The notes beneath the pieces are model-generated. The model had not been told where the DNA came from. It searched no databases and saw only the letters and a program-made list of their open reading frames with translations. The position numbers and the translations under genes were made by a program. 64,000 bases of DNA, taken from Emydura subglobosa (Eukaryota > Chordata > Testudines > Chelidae). The stretch lies in assembly GCA_007922225.1 (NCBI GenBank), contig ML679961.1, positions 63,740,249 to 63,804,248 of the forward strand. The letters run 5' to 3'. Shown here piece by piece: positions 47,180-58,974 of the stretch. Within the stretch, counting starts at the first letter, position 1, and every line of letters begins with the position of its first letter.

Positions 47180-49200
47180 CAGTTTAACCAGCTCTAATTA
47201 TGACCTTTGTAATAAATCCAACATAAAAAGGGATGCGAGAGTCAGATTAGTACCTCCTTTCACATTAAGCATTTAAAACTTCCTTTCATTGACTCCAACC
47301 CCTGACTGCTCTCCACCCAAAATCTTACAGGTTAAGAATGTCCAATATGGCTTATATTAATTAACGGGAGATCTCCTATGAAGAGTCAAAGGCTGCTGTC
47401 TTCAGGCCAACAGCAACAGAAGCCCTGACAATTTAAAATTAAAAATCCTGTGGCACTTCACAAGAGTTGGGGTAATAGCACTAGTGTCTTTGCCAGATTC
47501 CAAATGTACAGGATTATTTTCTACTTACCTACATTTCTCCCTGCAGATTCAGTGGGATACCATGTTCTTCCACACTTCCATGTCCTAAACTTCTGCAAGG
47601 TTTTGCTCTTCACCATTCAAGAGCTACCATGTCCCACCCCAGAGGAGATGGTTTTCAGGTGTAAGCAAAGAGCTTTCTGTGCAGAGTGCATTTAGATAAA
47701 GGCAGCGTATACAATTAAGCAATTATTCATCACTGGGGCAGATGTAGGGGACATAAGTTTGAAGAAAGTGCATCAGTAGGAACCAGTTTACCATTATTCA
47801 AATAATGGTTGTTAGCTTCCCCTCATAGTTCTCCCTTCCTGGAATATGTGTACAAAATAGGCCAAGTTGATCCCTGGAGTAACACCACTAGTTTCAGTGG
47901 ATATACTTACTCTAATGTGTCCTTGAGCAGTATACCATACCTGACCACTTCCTGGCAAGCTCAGCAATACCTGCTTCAGCATTTGCAAGAATTAATCATT
48001 TGCAACAGTTTAAAATCCTTGAAAATATACAAAGGAACCTCCTCAGCCCTAGACTTTTAAAAACCACACACACCAAAGTGTTGAGATCCTACTCCAGGTG
48101 GTTTAAATTGGCCAAATCATCTGGAAGCCTTGAAAGCAAAACTAAGTAAAGCAGGGGTTTAAAAAAAATAAATAAATCTCTAGATTAGCTAGGAAACATT
48201 TCAACATTGCAAAGAGATTTTTTTTAAAAGATGGGATAGAGATTAGACAATTAAGACCATCCTTCCAAAAACAATCAATCAATCATCCATCCATCTGTCA
48301 GATGGAATAATTTCATCTAATTTTAGTTTGGGGATTTAATGCGCAGGTGCGGGGTGGTGTTAGTCTGACCTGCATACCATAGGCCACCAAATGACCCGTT
48401 GGTCAACTCTGGCCTTAACCTCGCCTCTCCCTATTCCTATGCTCCTGGTCTTCTAAGGCCCCATCCTTCAACAGGATCCAGGTGCAGAGTTCAATCCACA
48501 CCTGATATGGAATCAGTCAGTGGAGTTCCACTTGCAAGGATCCATGCACAGGATTGAGGCTTTAGATTGTAGGCTGCAGGGTAGCACGTCACCTTCAAAA
48601 GCGTGTCCAGTAGTTAGCAAATTATGCAAGTTTTTAAAAAGTTTATCAGCAAAGGCACAATCTCCTCCTATCCTTCTCCACACAAGTAGGAAGAACTAGT
48701 GATATTTCATTAGATCAGTTTAAAAAACCTCACCCAGAGCAAATACAACCACAAGGGGCAGATCTAAACATGACAAGTTATACAAGTAGGGGTACATCTC
48801 CCATGCTGCTTGGATCAAGTTAAAACATTTCATCCCTGAAAGAGTCCCTTTGCAACTGCTCTCCTGTTCATTAAAGAGTTGTAGCCATCTTCTCCATGAT
48901 ATGCAAACAAGCAGCAGTCCTCAAATTTCTAGCTACTTACCAGTGCAGCTCTCACTGGGCTTGGTTTGTGTAGGCCCTCTGGTGCTCTTTACCCATGCCT
49001 GCTGTGCTATCACCACTAACATGCGATTGAAAACCTTGGGACGTTTAGTGTGTACCTGGCACGTTTCACTGCACAACAACAAGTCTTTTTGACCTGTAAC
49101 ATTTTAACAGTGGTCAAGGGCTTAATGGTTTGCCAAAAAGTTCAGAGTCCTAGGCATCCCCTGCAAAAAAGCAGATGATCACAGGACACCTCAAGCCCAT
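47180..49200. other. unannotated intronic sequence
   Basis: No exon recognised. Short frames only. Confidence 0.45.
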
Positions 49201-49203
49201 TTA

Positions 49204-49289
49204 GGCCCAGTTCTCATGTCACCAATTTTCACTCTGGTGGCTCCTTCGGCTAAAAATCACACTGGTGTAACTGCATACAGAATCTGGCC
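49204..49289. repeat. palindromic reptile repeat (GGCCAGATTC type)
   Basis: Left GGCCCAGTTCTC and right CAGAATCTGGCC are inverted copies. The interior has an ACACTGGTGTAACTG phrase. Degenerate. Confidence 0.5.
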
Positions 49290-50980
49290 ATTCTTCTGGC
49301 TTAGCCAATGGCTCAGAAACATCTAAATAGTTCACTCTAGAAAGTATTCAGATGCTTAACTGTCTAAACTTCTAACTTGAGGGGTGGAGGGTCTGAAAAT
49401 CTGACTACATGGCCTTTAAGTTTCTAGCTGATCAAAAATGGCTGCAAACAGCCTTTCCGGTATGTTTCGGCATCTTGTTTCCAGTCCCAGCAGTGCACAG
49501 GTTCGTTAAACAGAGGCTTTTGTAATGGTTTACTGACCTATTTCAAACCTCAAAAAGACAAGTTTTTAGTAAGTAACACTTCCAATAATGATTCTGAAAA
49601 CAAGATTTATAAAATCTGCCAATATTATAGGAACATTCCATGTCCTGCAATATTTAACTATTTTCACAAAGTCTCTTCAAAAGAGTACATTTTTCCCCAA
49701 ACACTTTGTCTGAATCATTTCAACCAGCTCTAGTTGCTGACAATAGGTTTTAGAGTAAGGTACCACAAATTAGCACCTGGTGGTATATTGAAAACTATAA
49801 AAACTAGAAGCTATCACTTCAAATCCTAAGGGGTATCTCAGTCCTGCTTGCAGGTTAGGGGAGTTCTGTAGGGAAGTATACAGTTAGAGTCAGTCAGTCT
49901 GTGGAAAACCAGCCTGGAGCGAGGTGGGATGAGTTGTGCAGTTCCATTCTAAGGAGCTGCTACTTTCTCTTTATTATAATTCATCCTTGTTGCCAGTTCT
50001 CTTATATGTTCACAGCATATGCACAGAGAAGCTAAATAGAAGCAAAGACCCGTTACTGTTACACTGCAGCTTTCATTACTTTATTTCTTAGAATGCAGAA
50101 CCATCATAAAGAGAGAAAGCAGCAGAAAAAGCAGGATCAAGAAGTCCCTCACCACACAATACCATTCTTTCCAAACCTTTTCTATACATTTACCACATTG
50201 CTATATCCCTCCCAGCTTGTTTTTCTCCTTTGAATCCATATCAAGCACACATGCTCCAGCTCCCATTCCCCCCTTCTGTCTATCCTGATCTGGCCTGACT
50301 TCCAGCCACTGCTTTTCTTTTATCTACGTATCTCACACAAGCCCATAAAGCTGGTTCAGCCCGGATCAGTCCCATTCTGACTTTCCTCCCATCTGAATTA
50401 AAAACCCACTAACCAGATGCACTAAACAGCCCTACAGCTGCACCTCAATTTCTAACTCCATTGTAGGATGAGGTTCATTCAGTCATCCCCATGCTCCTTT
50501 CACAATACAGCAGCCTAACACTGCCATATTCCTTAGTTTTTGCAAAACACTGCCCTCCAAAAACTGGATTTTTTGAGCCAGCAAACCAGATGCTAGATTA
50601 CTACTTTGAGAAAAGACGTTCTATTTTTTAATGGTAGGGCAAGTATTATGTAGTTTTATTTCCTCCTTCCTGCTCAAGTCCTGGATTTCACCTCGTTGTA
50701 GACCGCAGTACAACTTCCGTCAAAAACGATTTCTTGAAGACAACTGCTGGACACAGCAACAAAGGTTGAAACTTGTAACAAAGTGCAGCAGAGCAGAACT
50801 TACAAACAAAAAAAACCTAATCAGAATAACTTAGCTAAAATAAGACTGGCTATAAAATGCCAAGAAAAAAAAAATAGTGTTTTCAAACATTCCGAGACCG
50901 TCGCTGCACACAGGCCACTTTGGGTTTTGCTTTCCAAAAAACACTGCTGAGAGGAGGATGATCATATGGTTTACAGGTAG
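49290..50980. other. unannotated intronic sequence
   Basis: No exon, RNA gene or repeat recognised. Confidence 0.45.
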
Positions 50981-50984
50981 GGTT

Positions 50985-51100
50985 GGGAATCACAACCAAG
51001 TTCTATTCCTGGATCTGCAATAGTTTCTGCAAACTTGGATAAGCAACTTCCCTGTTAGTCAGTTTCCTCATCTGTAAAATGAAAGCTTCTCAGAGTAGTC
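50985..51100 (+). repeat. MIR relic, plus strand
   Basis: Contains TTCTATTCCTGGATCTGC, CTTGGATAAGCAACTTCCCT and GTTTCCTCATCTGTAAAATG, the diagnostic CORE and 3' phrases of MIR in order. Confidence 0.88.
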
Positions 51101-51178
51101 CAAAGGCTAGATTAGGTATCCCCTAGATATGAGACAGGTAAGTACTTTGTTTTGGGGGTTTTGTTTTGTTGTGGTGGT

Positions 51179-51199
51179 GGGGGGGGGGGGGGGGGGGGG
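51179..51199 (+). repeat. poly-G tract (21 nt)
   Basis: A GTGGTGGTGG lead-in runs into 21 consecutive G, then CCGGGGGCCCGCCGGG. It could form G-quadruplexes. Its true length in the genome is doubtful because homopolymers are error-prone. Confidence 0.85.
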
Positions 51200-51219
51200 C
51201 CGGGGGCCCGCCGGGAGGA

Positions 51220-52925
51220 GGAGAGCGCGCCAGCTCCAGATTATCAGAACACCTGCCACCCAAGCTCTGGTGTTTTGGAAGCAAAAATGTTTGGCTACAA
51301 AATTTGGCTCCAGCTGCAGGTTTACATCCCAGCCACCCACATTACTCAGGGGATTTCCTATCTAAGATTCTGTCCGGTTCAAGCCCAAAATGATTAAGTT
51401 AAGAAATGGAGAGCATGACTTAAGTCTCAGGAAACATCTCACTTTCAGGTCTGTTGGGCTAGGAAAGTTTCCCATTATTGGAGTCATTTAAAGACAGGAC
51501 TAGACAGAGGCTAGAGACCAACCTTGCGACAACCCTCTGCAGACGGAGTAGTTTTACTAAAGAGCTCTTATCCACTATAAATTGTGTGCGTGATGTGTCT
51601 AGTGCAGCAATCCTATTCCCCTGTGATCCCGATGTAGAAAAACATTCTGTAGTGCCCTGACATGCAGGGGAATGCCTTAGCATGCAAGCCTGGGTCCCAA
51701 CTCTACCAGTGAAGTCTTGACAAATGATTAGCCAAAGAGTGTAGGTAAAACTGGAATAGAGCAGATGAAGCTAATTTCCCCACTGACAATAGAGATAAAG
51801 GGTCATGCCTGTATTAATGTTCTTCCTAAACCTCCAGTCCCCTTGCATTATTTTACTTAAAGCGCCCTACACCATAAATACCCACTAAGAGCTGTGGTAA
51901 TGGTGGTTTTACTTAGCACAACTGTTTATAGCAGTGGTGTATAGTTGAAGGAGGAAGAGGAGAAAGAAGGCAGCGTTCCATACACAATATCCTGCAGGCA
52001 GAGGAATATCTGTGGCGATTCAGAGAGGTATGTGGAGGAAGTTATGAAAACAGCATTTCAGCACAGGATAGCAAGAACAACGTGGTCACCGGTCACTCCA
52101 TTTATCCAAATCTTTGCAGCTCCTGTTAAAAGTCAGGCCATCTGCAGAAGTATCTAATAAGGAAGGTAAGTTACTCAGCATAGAGAGCAAATTAAGAATT
52201 ACCACCAGCTTCTTGACTTTGCTGACAAGTTTGCTTCCTACTCTTACTCTTCTCTTCTCTTACCTCTGCCTGGGTTAAACACACAGCTTAAGAGCAGATG
52301 AAAGCTGCAGTTAAGTATAGCTTGTAGGAGAGACAAGTTTCATAACCAATATTCCATTCTTCCTGCAGAGCTAGATATTTTACACAGAAGGAAAAAAAAC
52401 ACTTCGCTGTCTCTATGCCTTTTGAGTAGAGATGTCCCGACTAAGTGAGACTGAGGAACAGGCGACTCTAGATACACCTGAACATTGCAGCTGGTCCCCA
52501 TCTTTCTTAGAGCTAAAACCCATCTTCCCCCGACTGGCCCCCACTCCCTTCGGGAAAGCTCTGCTCTGAACTTCGCAGCTTCAGCCTGCTGCTATCTAGG
52601 AGCCATCCTGCCAGCACCGAGCAGGTTGGCTGCGGAGGGGGCGGCTCGTTCCACATGTTCTGTAACAACTCTCACTCCAAAAAGGAAGCGCATGCACTTA
52701 TCTCAGTGCCTATGCACATACTAGAGAGCCTGGCCACTGCTTCAACTGACTCGGTCCTTTGTGGGTCAGAGCACAATAAACTGAGAAGATCAGGCTAGTG
52801 GGCCAAAGAGCACTCGCCCCAATGAGCCAGTAAATCTACTCCTGAATAGGACTAGACAGAAAACACGAATTTTTGTGCAAGATTGAGCTACATTTTTGGG
52901 GGGTGGGGGTAGGGGCACAAAAATC
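51220..52925. other. unannotated intronic sequence
   Basis: No exon recognised. The somewhat GC-richer patch near 52560-52650 has no start codon with a signal peptide and donor on the minus strand, so I do not call it a first exon. Confidence 0.45.
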
Positions 52926-52931
52926 CACCTC

Positions 52932-53110
52932 AGAACAGCCAGTCGCTTAGTGGTCAGCACTCTCACCTGGGATGTGGGAGACCCATGTTCCAGTCCCTGC
53001 TCTGAACTCCAGCTACTCTAGAGGCAGGTTGATCTGTCTCTTCTGATGAGACCTGTCAAAAAAAGCTTTGGTTGAATCTGCACCAGGTATGTTTCCATTG
53101 AATTTTCTGT
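52932..53110 (+). repeat. tRNA-like SINE/composite repeat copy
   Basis: CTTAGTGGTCAGCACTCTCA and GGGATGTGGGAGACCCATGT plus TCCAGTCCC give box-A-like and box-B-like phrases of the family at 29.7 kb. Confidence 0.6.
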
Positions 53111-53376
53111 CAAAACGCCGTTCAGTTAAAAAATTCCCCAACCAACTCTATTGCTGAACTCAGGACATCCCACCCATTCTCTTATCCATCATGGGGTTAT
53201 GTTTTCTGGCATTAGTACCGTGCTTTCACTGGATCAGAGTTCACCACTCAGGGCTGGGATTGATCTTTCAGCATCAGGAACACTGCAATCTTTTTAACCA
53301 AAGCCAAACTTCTGAAAGCAGTTTGGATTCCTTAAACAGCGCGTCCGAACAGGCTGAGCGCCACCTAGCCAACTGC

Positions 53377-53377
<1 letters not shown>

Positions 53378-53416
<39 letters not shown>

Positions 53417-53508
53417 GGCGCTACGAGGGGGGGGGAAAAAAAAAATGAGCGTTACAGTTTTTACAAAAATGTTTTGGGGGTTTTTGGTTTTTTTTTTTTT
53501 TTTTTTTT
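53378..53508. repeat. A36 ... T21 simple-sequence pair
   Basis: 36 consecutive A (53378-53413), a G-rich spacer GGGGGCGCTACGAGGGGG with a further A run, then 21 consecutive T (53488-53508). The tracts are inverted relative to each other and could form a hairpin. They may be tails of two oppositely oriented retroposons. Confidence 0.85.
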
Positions 53509-53984
53509 GCAGTGACAGAACAAGGTAGTTCTGTTAAGTGGCTGATGGACCGCTGCTTGTTTGCCCTCAAGTTGGCTATTCCAGGCAGTTAAAACCAGGA
53601 CTATTAAAGAGAGTGTTTAATACCCCAAATGGAAACAAATAGTGAAAAGCAGAGTAAGTTAACAAAAATACAAATCAGGAGCCTGGCATTGGGGGAGTTT
53701 GAGGTTGTCAGGATCTAAGCAAATACACAGGGCAGTAGGATGGAACATGGAAACCCCAGAAGATATTTCATGACAGTAGTATAAAAGCTGCCAGAGAACA
53801 AGTTATTTCCAAAAGGAGATTTTCCCAGCATCTTGCTTCTGGAGGGGAATGCTGTTATATTCACACCCCTCAGTGTTTAACTAGTCTAAGAGCTTTCAGC
53901 TTCACTAAGGCATAGGCTTTTTCAAGTGTCATGTGAGCTAAGATTCAATTCCTCCCCTGCTCCTACACAATCATCTTCAATTAG

Positions 53985-54115
53985 AATGAGTCTGGAAGTT
54001 GGATTCCTGGGTTCTCTTTCTGAAGCTCAGCAAGTCACTAAACCAGAGCTCCATTTTTCCCCATTGGTAAAATGGGAACAATGTTTGCCTAGCACAAGAG
54101 GTATGTTAAGCTTTG
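53985..54115 (+). repeat. MIR relic, plus strand
   Basis: Contains GAGTCTGGAAGTTGGATTCC, TGAAGCTCAGCAAGTCACTA and CCCCATTGGTAAAATGGGAA, in MIR order. Confidence 0.82.
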
Positions 54116-54262
54116 AGAAACGATGTCTCTGCTGCAACATGATAGCAATTTTATTGTGGTGGTACTCCCGTCACATAGATTTTTATAATCTAGCCTGCAC
54201 CCCACCTTGCTTCAGATCACTAACGAATGATGTAGTCTGAGGAACGTGTTCTTTACTTACAC

Positions 54263-55466
54263 GAAAAAAAACCGAGGAGTTCTGTAGCACTTTAAAGACT
54301 AACAAATTTAATTTCTGCAGGCATAAGCTTTCATGGGCTGTAACCCACTTCATCAGATGCAAGAAACAGAAATCAGATAGGGGGTATATATACACATCCA
54401 AGGGTAAGGAACAACAATGGGGAGGGTAGGTGTTAGCACAGTCCATTCAGTTAGAGTAGATGAAGCCTATTCACAACCATTGATTAGAAGGTGAGAATGT
54501 GTGAACAGTGACAGTTACTTCTTGTAATGATAACCATTCCAAGTCCCTATTCAGACCCAGTTTGATTGTGCAAGTTTGTATAGGAGTTCCAGTTCTGCAG
54601 TTTCTCTTTGAAGTCTGTTTTTGAAGTTTTTTTTGTAGAAGTATGGCAACTTTCAAGTCAGTTACAGAGAGTGTCCTGGGAGATTGAAGTGCTCTCTGAT
54701 TAGTTTATGGATGTTATTTTTATGTCTGATTTGTGTCCATTTATTCTTTTGCATAGTGACAGTCCAGTCTGGCCAGTGTACATGGCAGAGGGGCATTGCT
54801 GGCACATATTACATTAGTAGATGTGCAGGTGAATGAGCTCCTTATGGTGTGGCTGATATGGTTAGCACCTGTGATGGTGTCACTAGAGTTGATGTGCGGG
54901 CAGAGCTGGTAACCAGGTTTGTTGCAGGGGTAGGTTCCTGGGTTAGTGTTCTTGTTGTATGGCGTACGGTTGCTGGTGAGTATTTGCTTCAGGTTGGGGG
55001 GCTGTCTGTAAGCAAGGATAGGTCTGCCACCCACAGCTTGAGCGAGTGAGGGATCATCTGCTAGGGTAGGTTGTAGATCTTTAATGATGTGTTGGAGAGA
55101 TTTTAGCTGGGGGCTGTAGGTGATGGCCATGGTGTTCTGTTTTCTTTGTTGGGTCTGATTGGAATGGTTATTTCATTACAAGTAGTAACTGTCACTGTTC
55201 ACACATTCTCACCTTCTAATCAATGGTTGTGAATAGGCCTCATCTACTCTAACTGAATGGACTTCGCTAACACCTACCCTCCCCATTGTTGTTCCTTACC
55301 CTTGGATGTATATGTATACCTCCTCTCTGATTTCTATTCCTTGTATCTGAGGAAGTGGGTTACAGCACACGAAAGCTTATGCCTGCAGAAATTAAATTTG
55401 CTAGTATTTACAGTGCAGGACTCTCGTTTTTGCTGTATACAGGCTAACACGGCTACTCCTCTGGAA
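54263..55466 (-). mobile_element. Penelope-like retroelement in fold-back arrangement
   Basis: The left arm (54263-54543) is the 3' end of the element on the minus strand. 54544-55159 is unique sequence encoding the linker and start of the GIY-YIG domain on the minus strand. The right arm (55160-55466) is a second copy of the same 3' end, in plus orientation. The arms are inverted repeats of about 280 bp sharing the CATAAGCTTTC...GTGGG...AACCCACTTCAT core. The right arm continues further to the usual terminus GGCTAACACGGCTACTCC. Penelope elements are known for terminal repeats in direct or inverted arrangement. Confidence 0.85.
54640..55130 (-). pseudogene. Penelope-like ORF fragment: linker and GIY-YIG endonuclease (frameshifted)
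   Basis: The open segment 55130-54741 reads YSPQLKSLQHIIKDLQPTLA and AYRQPPNLKQIL, the region between RT and endonuclease. CNKPGYQLCPHI is the conserved cysteine motif. Near 54800 the frame shifts by one base. In the other frame the sequence continues CQQCPSAMYTGQTGLSLCKR and INGHKSD, the YIGQT half of the GIY-YIG domain. The upstream RT domain is absent, so the copy is 5'-truncated and dead. Confidence 0.82.
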
Positions 55467-55469
55467 CTT

Positions 55470-56220
55470 TACTTACATAGAAAGCCTGAATAGAGAGAAA
55501 AAAAAAAAAAGTAAATAAAAATCAAGTCTTGTACATCATGAATGGGGTAGAAGGAGCCTGTGGTAGGGTGGCAGGCAGACAGAAGGGGGAGAATGGCTGC
55601 AGAATGGAGAGGCAACGATCAAACTCCACAACAGAGGAGTGACTGTTCATATCTTTCCTACAGGAGCAAAGCAGCTTTTAGAGAGAGATTCATACTGCCA
55701 AGCTCAGAGTTGGCCCTGGCCAATTCAAATTTGGTTTATAAATAATTATAAAGCTATTATAGGTGCTCTGTCATAAGTGTTCCATCTACACATCAAGCCT
55801 TACTGTACATAAACATTTTAGACAGATTCAGATTGCAAGGAGATTTAGTTCTTTGCACAAGAGACTTTGCCAAGGAAACCTTCACCAACAGAGATAATAA
55901 GAGGTGGGAGAGGGGAGAGTTTAAAAATGTATGTGAAGACAGCACATTGAGGGGTAATACTGGGCAGTTCATACACATCACAAGAAATAGCTGTCATCTC
56001 TTTTTAAAACATTGACTGTTAAGGCAATGTGATATTTTGCTATAAATCCATACAGCAATTAGCATGCAGGAGGAGTTGTTTTATTATAGTCAAGACCCAC
56101 AAATCATAAGAGATTAAGCTAACCACGTTAAAATTTAAGATCACAGATGTTCGATAACACTCAAGAAAGGAGCAAGGAAGAAAATTGCTATATTCCAAAT
56201 ATTATCTAGCTTACACAGTA
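55470..56220. other. unannotated intronic sequence
   Basis: No exon recognised. Confidence 0.45.
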
Positions 56221-56224
56221 AAAG

Positions 56225-56365
56225 CGGATTCTCCAAGGCACTCAGACAAGTCATCTAAACTCTGTGCCTCCCCCTTTACCCACCTGTAAAATTAGTCCAA
56301 TATCACCTCTTTTTAATGCACTTGGAGATCCTTGTTAAAAAGATTCTATACAAATGTTATAGTCT
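56225..56365 (+). repeat. MIR relic, plus strand
   Basis: Contains GGCACTCAGACAAGTCATCT, AAACTCTGTGCCTCCCCC and CACCTGTAAAATTAGTCC, the MIR 3' half. Confidence 0.75.
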
Positions 56366-56472
56366 GAAGAAGCTGAAGTAAGAAAATCCTGTACTAAAAG
56401 TGACATAAGTTAATTCATTCAATTTTCTTCTTTCAGGGCCAGTTCCTGGGCCCAAAGAGGTCATCAGTAGGC

Positions 56473-57133
56473 TGTCACAGGCCCTGAACTGAGAATTGAG
56501 AACTTTCAGAGCACACCAGTAGGATCCACACAGGCTAGTGTGGCACAGGCGGCTAGTTTAGCCCTCTCGTGGGTACTGTGCCCTCTTCGGCTACGACTAT
56601 GGCGTGCCTGGGTGGGAGCGGGGGGGGGGGGGGGGGGGCCCCGGTCCCGCCCTCTGCCCCAGGCCCCGACCCAGGGACCCTGTGTGGAGAAGTCTTCAAA
56701 CTGCCCAGTCTGTGACTTACTCCCTTCCCTGGGTTGCCTGTCTTTGGCCCACTGCTCACAGTCTGCTTCCTGGAACTGGGTGCGGGGGGTGGGGGGGGTT
56801 CTCCCTCAGGCCTGTGCCTTGGGTCCCTGGCTGTAGCCAGACAGGTACCCCCCCTCTCATCTCTGGTACCTTTGGTGTTGCAATATGTGGCAGTGGTTGC
56901 TCCAAGTCCTGTAGCCACTCCGCTCCTTCTCCTAACTCCCTTCCAGCTGCCCCGTCTGCCTGACAGGGAGGCTTTTATCTGCTGGGGCAAGCTCCTTGAT
57001 TGGCCTCAGCTGGCCTAATTGCCCCAGAGTAGCCCCAGCTGGATCACCCAGGGAACAGGGATTTGTTCATTCTGGGGCTAATATAGACCCCCTCTACTAC
57101 GCTCCTGTAGCCATCAGGTCTGGCCCTGTCACA
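56473..57133 (-). mobile_element. GC-rich solo LTR-like element (661 bp)
   Basis: On the minus strand it starts TGTGACAGGGCCAG and ends GGGCCTGTGACA. A TATA-like CAGATAAAAGCC lies about 150 bp inside (near 56970-56981). I recall this 5' end (GGCTACAGGAG, TATATTAGCCCC) as a widespread turtle LTR. No target duplication is evident and no polyadenylation signal was found. The 19-nt G run and the GC-rich patch at 56613-56650 lie within it. Open frames of up to 145 codons inside have no recognisable protein. Confidence 0.6.
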
Positions 57134-57189
57134 CCAGGTAGTGTGCAACACGGCACCCGTTACAATCCATACCCAACCTGATGCGCACA

Positions 57190-57370
57190 CTACTGTACTT
57201 TGTATACAAGTCCTTCATATATCCTCCCCTACCCTTCCTTGACTTTCCTGTCTGTTTGGACAGAAAGTAAAAGATAGCTCTTTTGAGCAGGGACTATGTG
57301 TTCGCACACTTAGTGCATTGAGGCCTGCAATTTCTATATGGGCCTCTAGGACCAATAAGTAATGGCAACA
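57190..57370 (+). repeat. MIR-related SINE 3' tail, plus strand
   Basis: Reads AGCTCTTTTGAGCAGGGACT, GCACACTTAGTGCATTGAGG and GGGCCTCTAGGACCAATAAG, the 3' region of amniote MIR1-type SINEs. Confidence 0.6.
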
Positions 57371-57639
57371 TTCCCATGGATTTCAGTAGGATATGCATTT
57401 GGCAGCTGCTTTATTAAGGGAGCAGAACTTATTTCATACCTATTTAACCAAAATTTTGGTTAAGCCACCACTTATCCTCCTTGTCAGGGGCCAAAACTAT
57501 CCCTAATTAAATGTAAATTGAGCTAATACTATCCCTGTCAAACAGCTGTTTAACTTCTGAAGCTGAACAGTTGTGCATTATATTGGTACTTTGTGGTTCT
57601 ATAACCCTTCATCTGTGGAATTCAACAGGCTCTAGCATA

Positions 57640-57765
57640 GATACTAAGCCTCACAACACACCTATAAAGGCAGGCATTATCCCATCTTAGAGAAAGAAAC
57701 TTTTAGAGAAAGGCATAGACAGGTTAAGTGACTCACCCAAGTTCACACAAAAGTCTGCAGAAAAG
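57640..57765 (-). repeat. MIR relic, minus strand
   Basis: Contains CACACCTATAAAGGCAGGCA, TTATCCCATCTTAGAGAAAG, GACAGGTTAAGTGACTCACC and CAAGTTCACAC, the reverse complement of MIR. Confidence 0.85.
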
Positions 57766-57799
57766 ATAGAAAAAGAACAAAGGTTTCTATCATCTCCCA

Positions 57800-58970
57800 G
57801 GCATAGGCTTGAACCTCACAGCCAGTCACCACCAACCCATCATTACCAACCAGCATCTCCAGGCATCACAGAAAGCACATTTTAAGTGGGAGGTGCAATA
57901 GCATGTTTTCTTGATAAGATATAGGACTTGACTCATTTGAAAAGGCTCTCTAACTGAACGGTCCAGTTCCCAAAGTGATTCATCCTTTTTGACCACTTTG
58001 TGAAATTGTTCTTTGCTGTTTAAGCTAGTGTCTTGGAATTCAATGCCTAGTAACCCTATTTAAAAATGACAAGTCAGACCAAGTAGGTCATAGTCCTACG
58101 AGAATGTTCTTTACCATTCTTCAATGGGTAAAAAACTGGGGTGTGCTTATTTACTCAGGTTAGACAGCAACTGCCAAAGTGGTAGCATACACTTGCTAAT
58201 TCAGCCAAAACCCCTCAACAAGTATGAATAAAGGAATCTGTTTCAGCCTCAGAGCAGGTCCCATCTCACTTTCTCCAAGTAAATCAAAATCCAGCCAAGA
58301 GCTAAAGTAGAACCGCTTGCCAGCACTGATTGTTCCAAGTGAGTCTTTCCCTTCTGGGACAGAGCTAGGTGACATGCTGGTAAGGCATGCTCACTTATGG
58401 ATGGGAAGTGAAATTCCTATTAAGTCACAATGCATCTGGTGGGATCCCCCCAAAGTCCTGACTTTATGGAGAATTTTTCCTGTATTGTCAGGCACTCATA
58501 TTCGTGATTAAGAAAGCTATTGTCCTGAAGTTTAACTAATAAGCCTATTGAAATGGTAATTCAGTCTCCTATCCCCAGCTTGTTAGGACATGATCACTTT
58601 CCCAACACAGTGGATAAACAATCCAAAGTTACTGTTTTACAGACAAGCAGGGTGGGTGTGCTCATGCAAATACCAGTTCCACAGGGGAGAATCCATTCAG
58701 ACCTTGCTTACCTGTAATGAAACTATTAGCTGACTGGCTTCTTCGGTACTACTTGTAATCCAAGATGTGCTGCTTGCAACCAGGAAAGCTTGCCAAGTGG
58801 CAACAAGCCCCCAACTCACCCCCAAAGTGCTAAATCAGGCCACGAAGGGCAGACACGGCCCCTTTCTGCTCCCATTGTCTCTCTCTGGACTTTATAATGG
58901 TAATGTGGCCATTGGGGACAGCTGTAAAAATCATGATCAGATGCAGGAGGTTTCACAAAACAACTCAAAA
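57800..58970. other. unannotated intronic sequence
   Basis: No exon or repeat recognised. Confidence 0.45.
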
Positions 58971-58974
58971 ACAA

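Noticed and set aside
51129..51397. Overlapping frames with poly-Gly or poly-Pro
   Set aside because: Produced by translating the 21-nt G run; not coding.
52560..52700. Moderately GC-rich patch considered as the SMOC1 promoter/first exon
   Set aside because: No minus-strand ATG with hydrophobic leader and splice donor; CpG density is low.
56553..56990. 145-codon minus-strand Pro/Gly-rich frame and overlapping plus-strand frames of 94 to 119 codons
   Set aside because: They lie inside a GC-rich LTR-like unit with a 19-nt G run. Opposite-strand openness comes from GC content, and no domain is seen.
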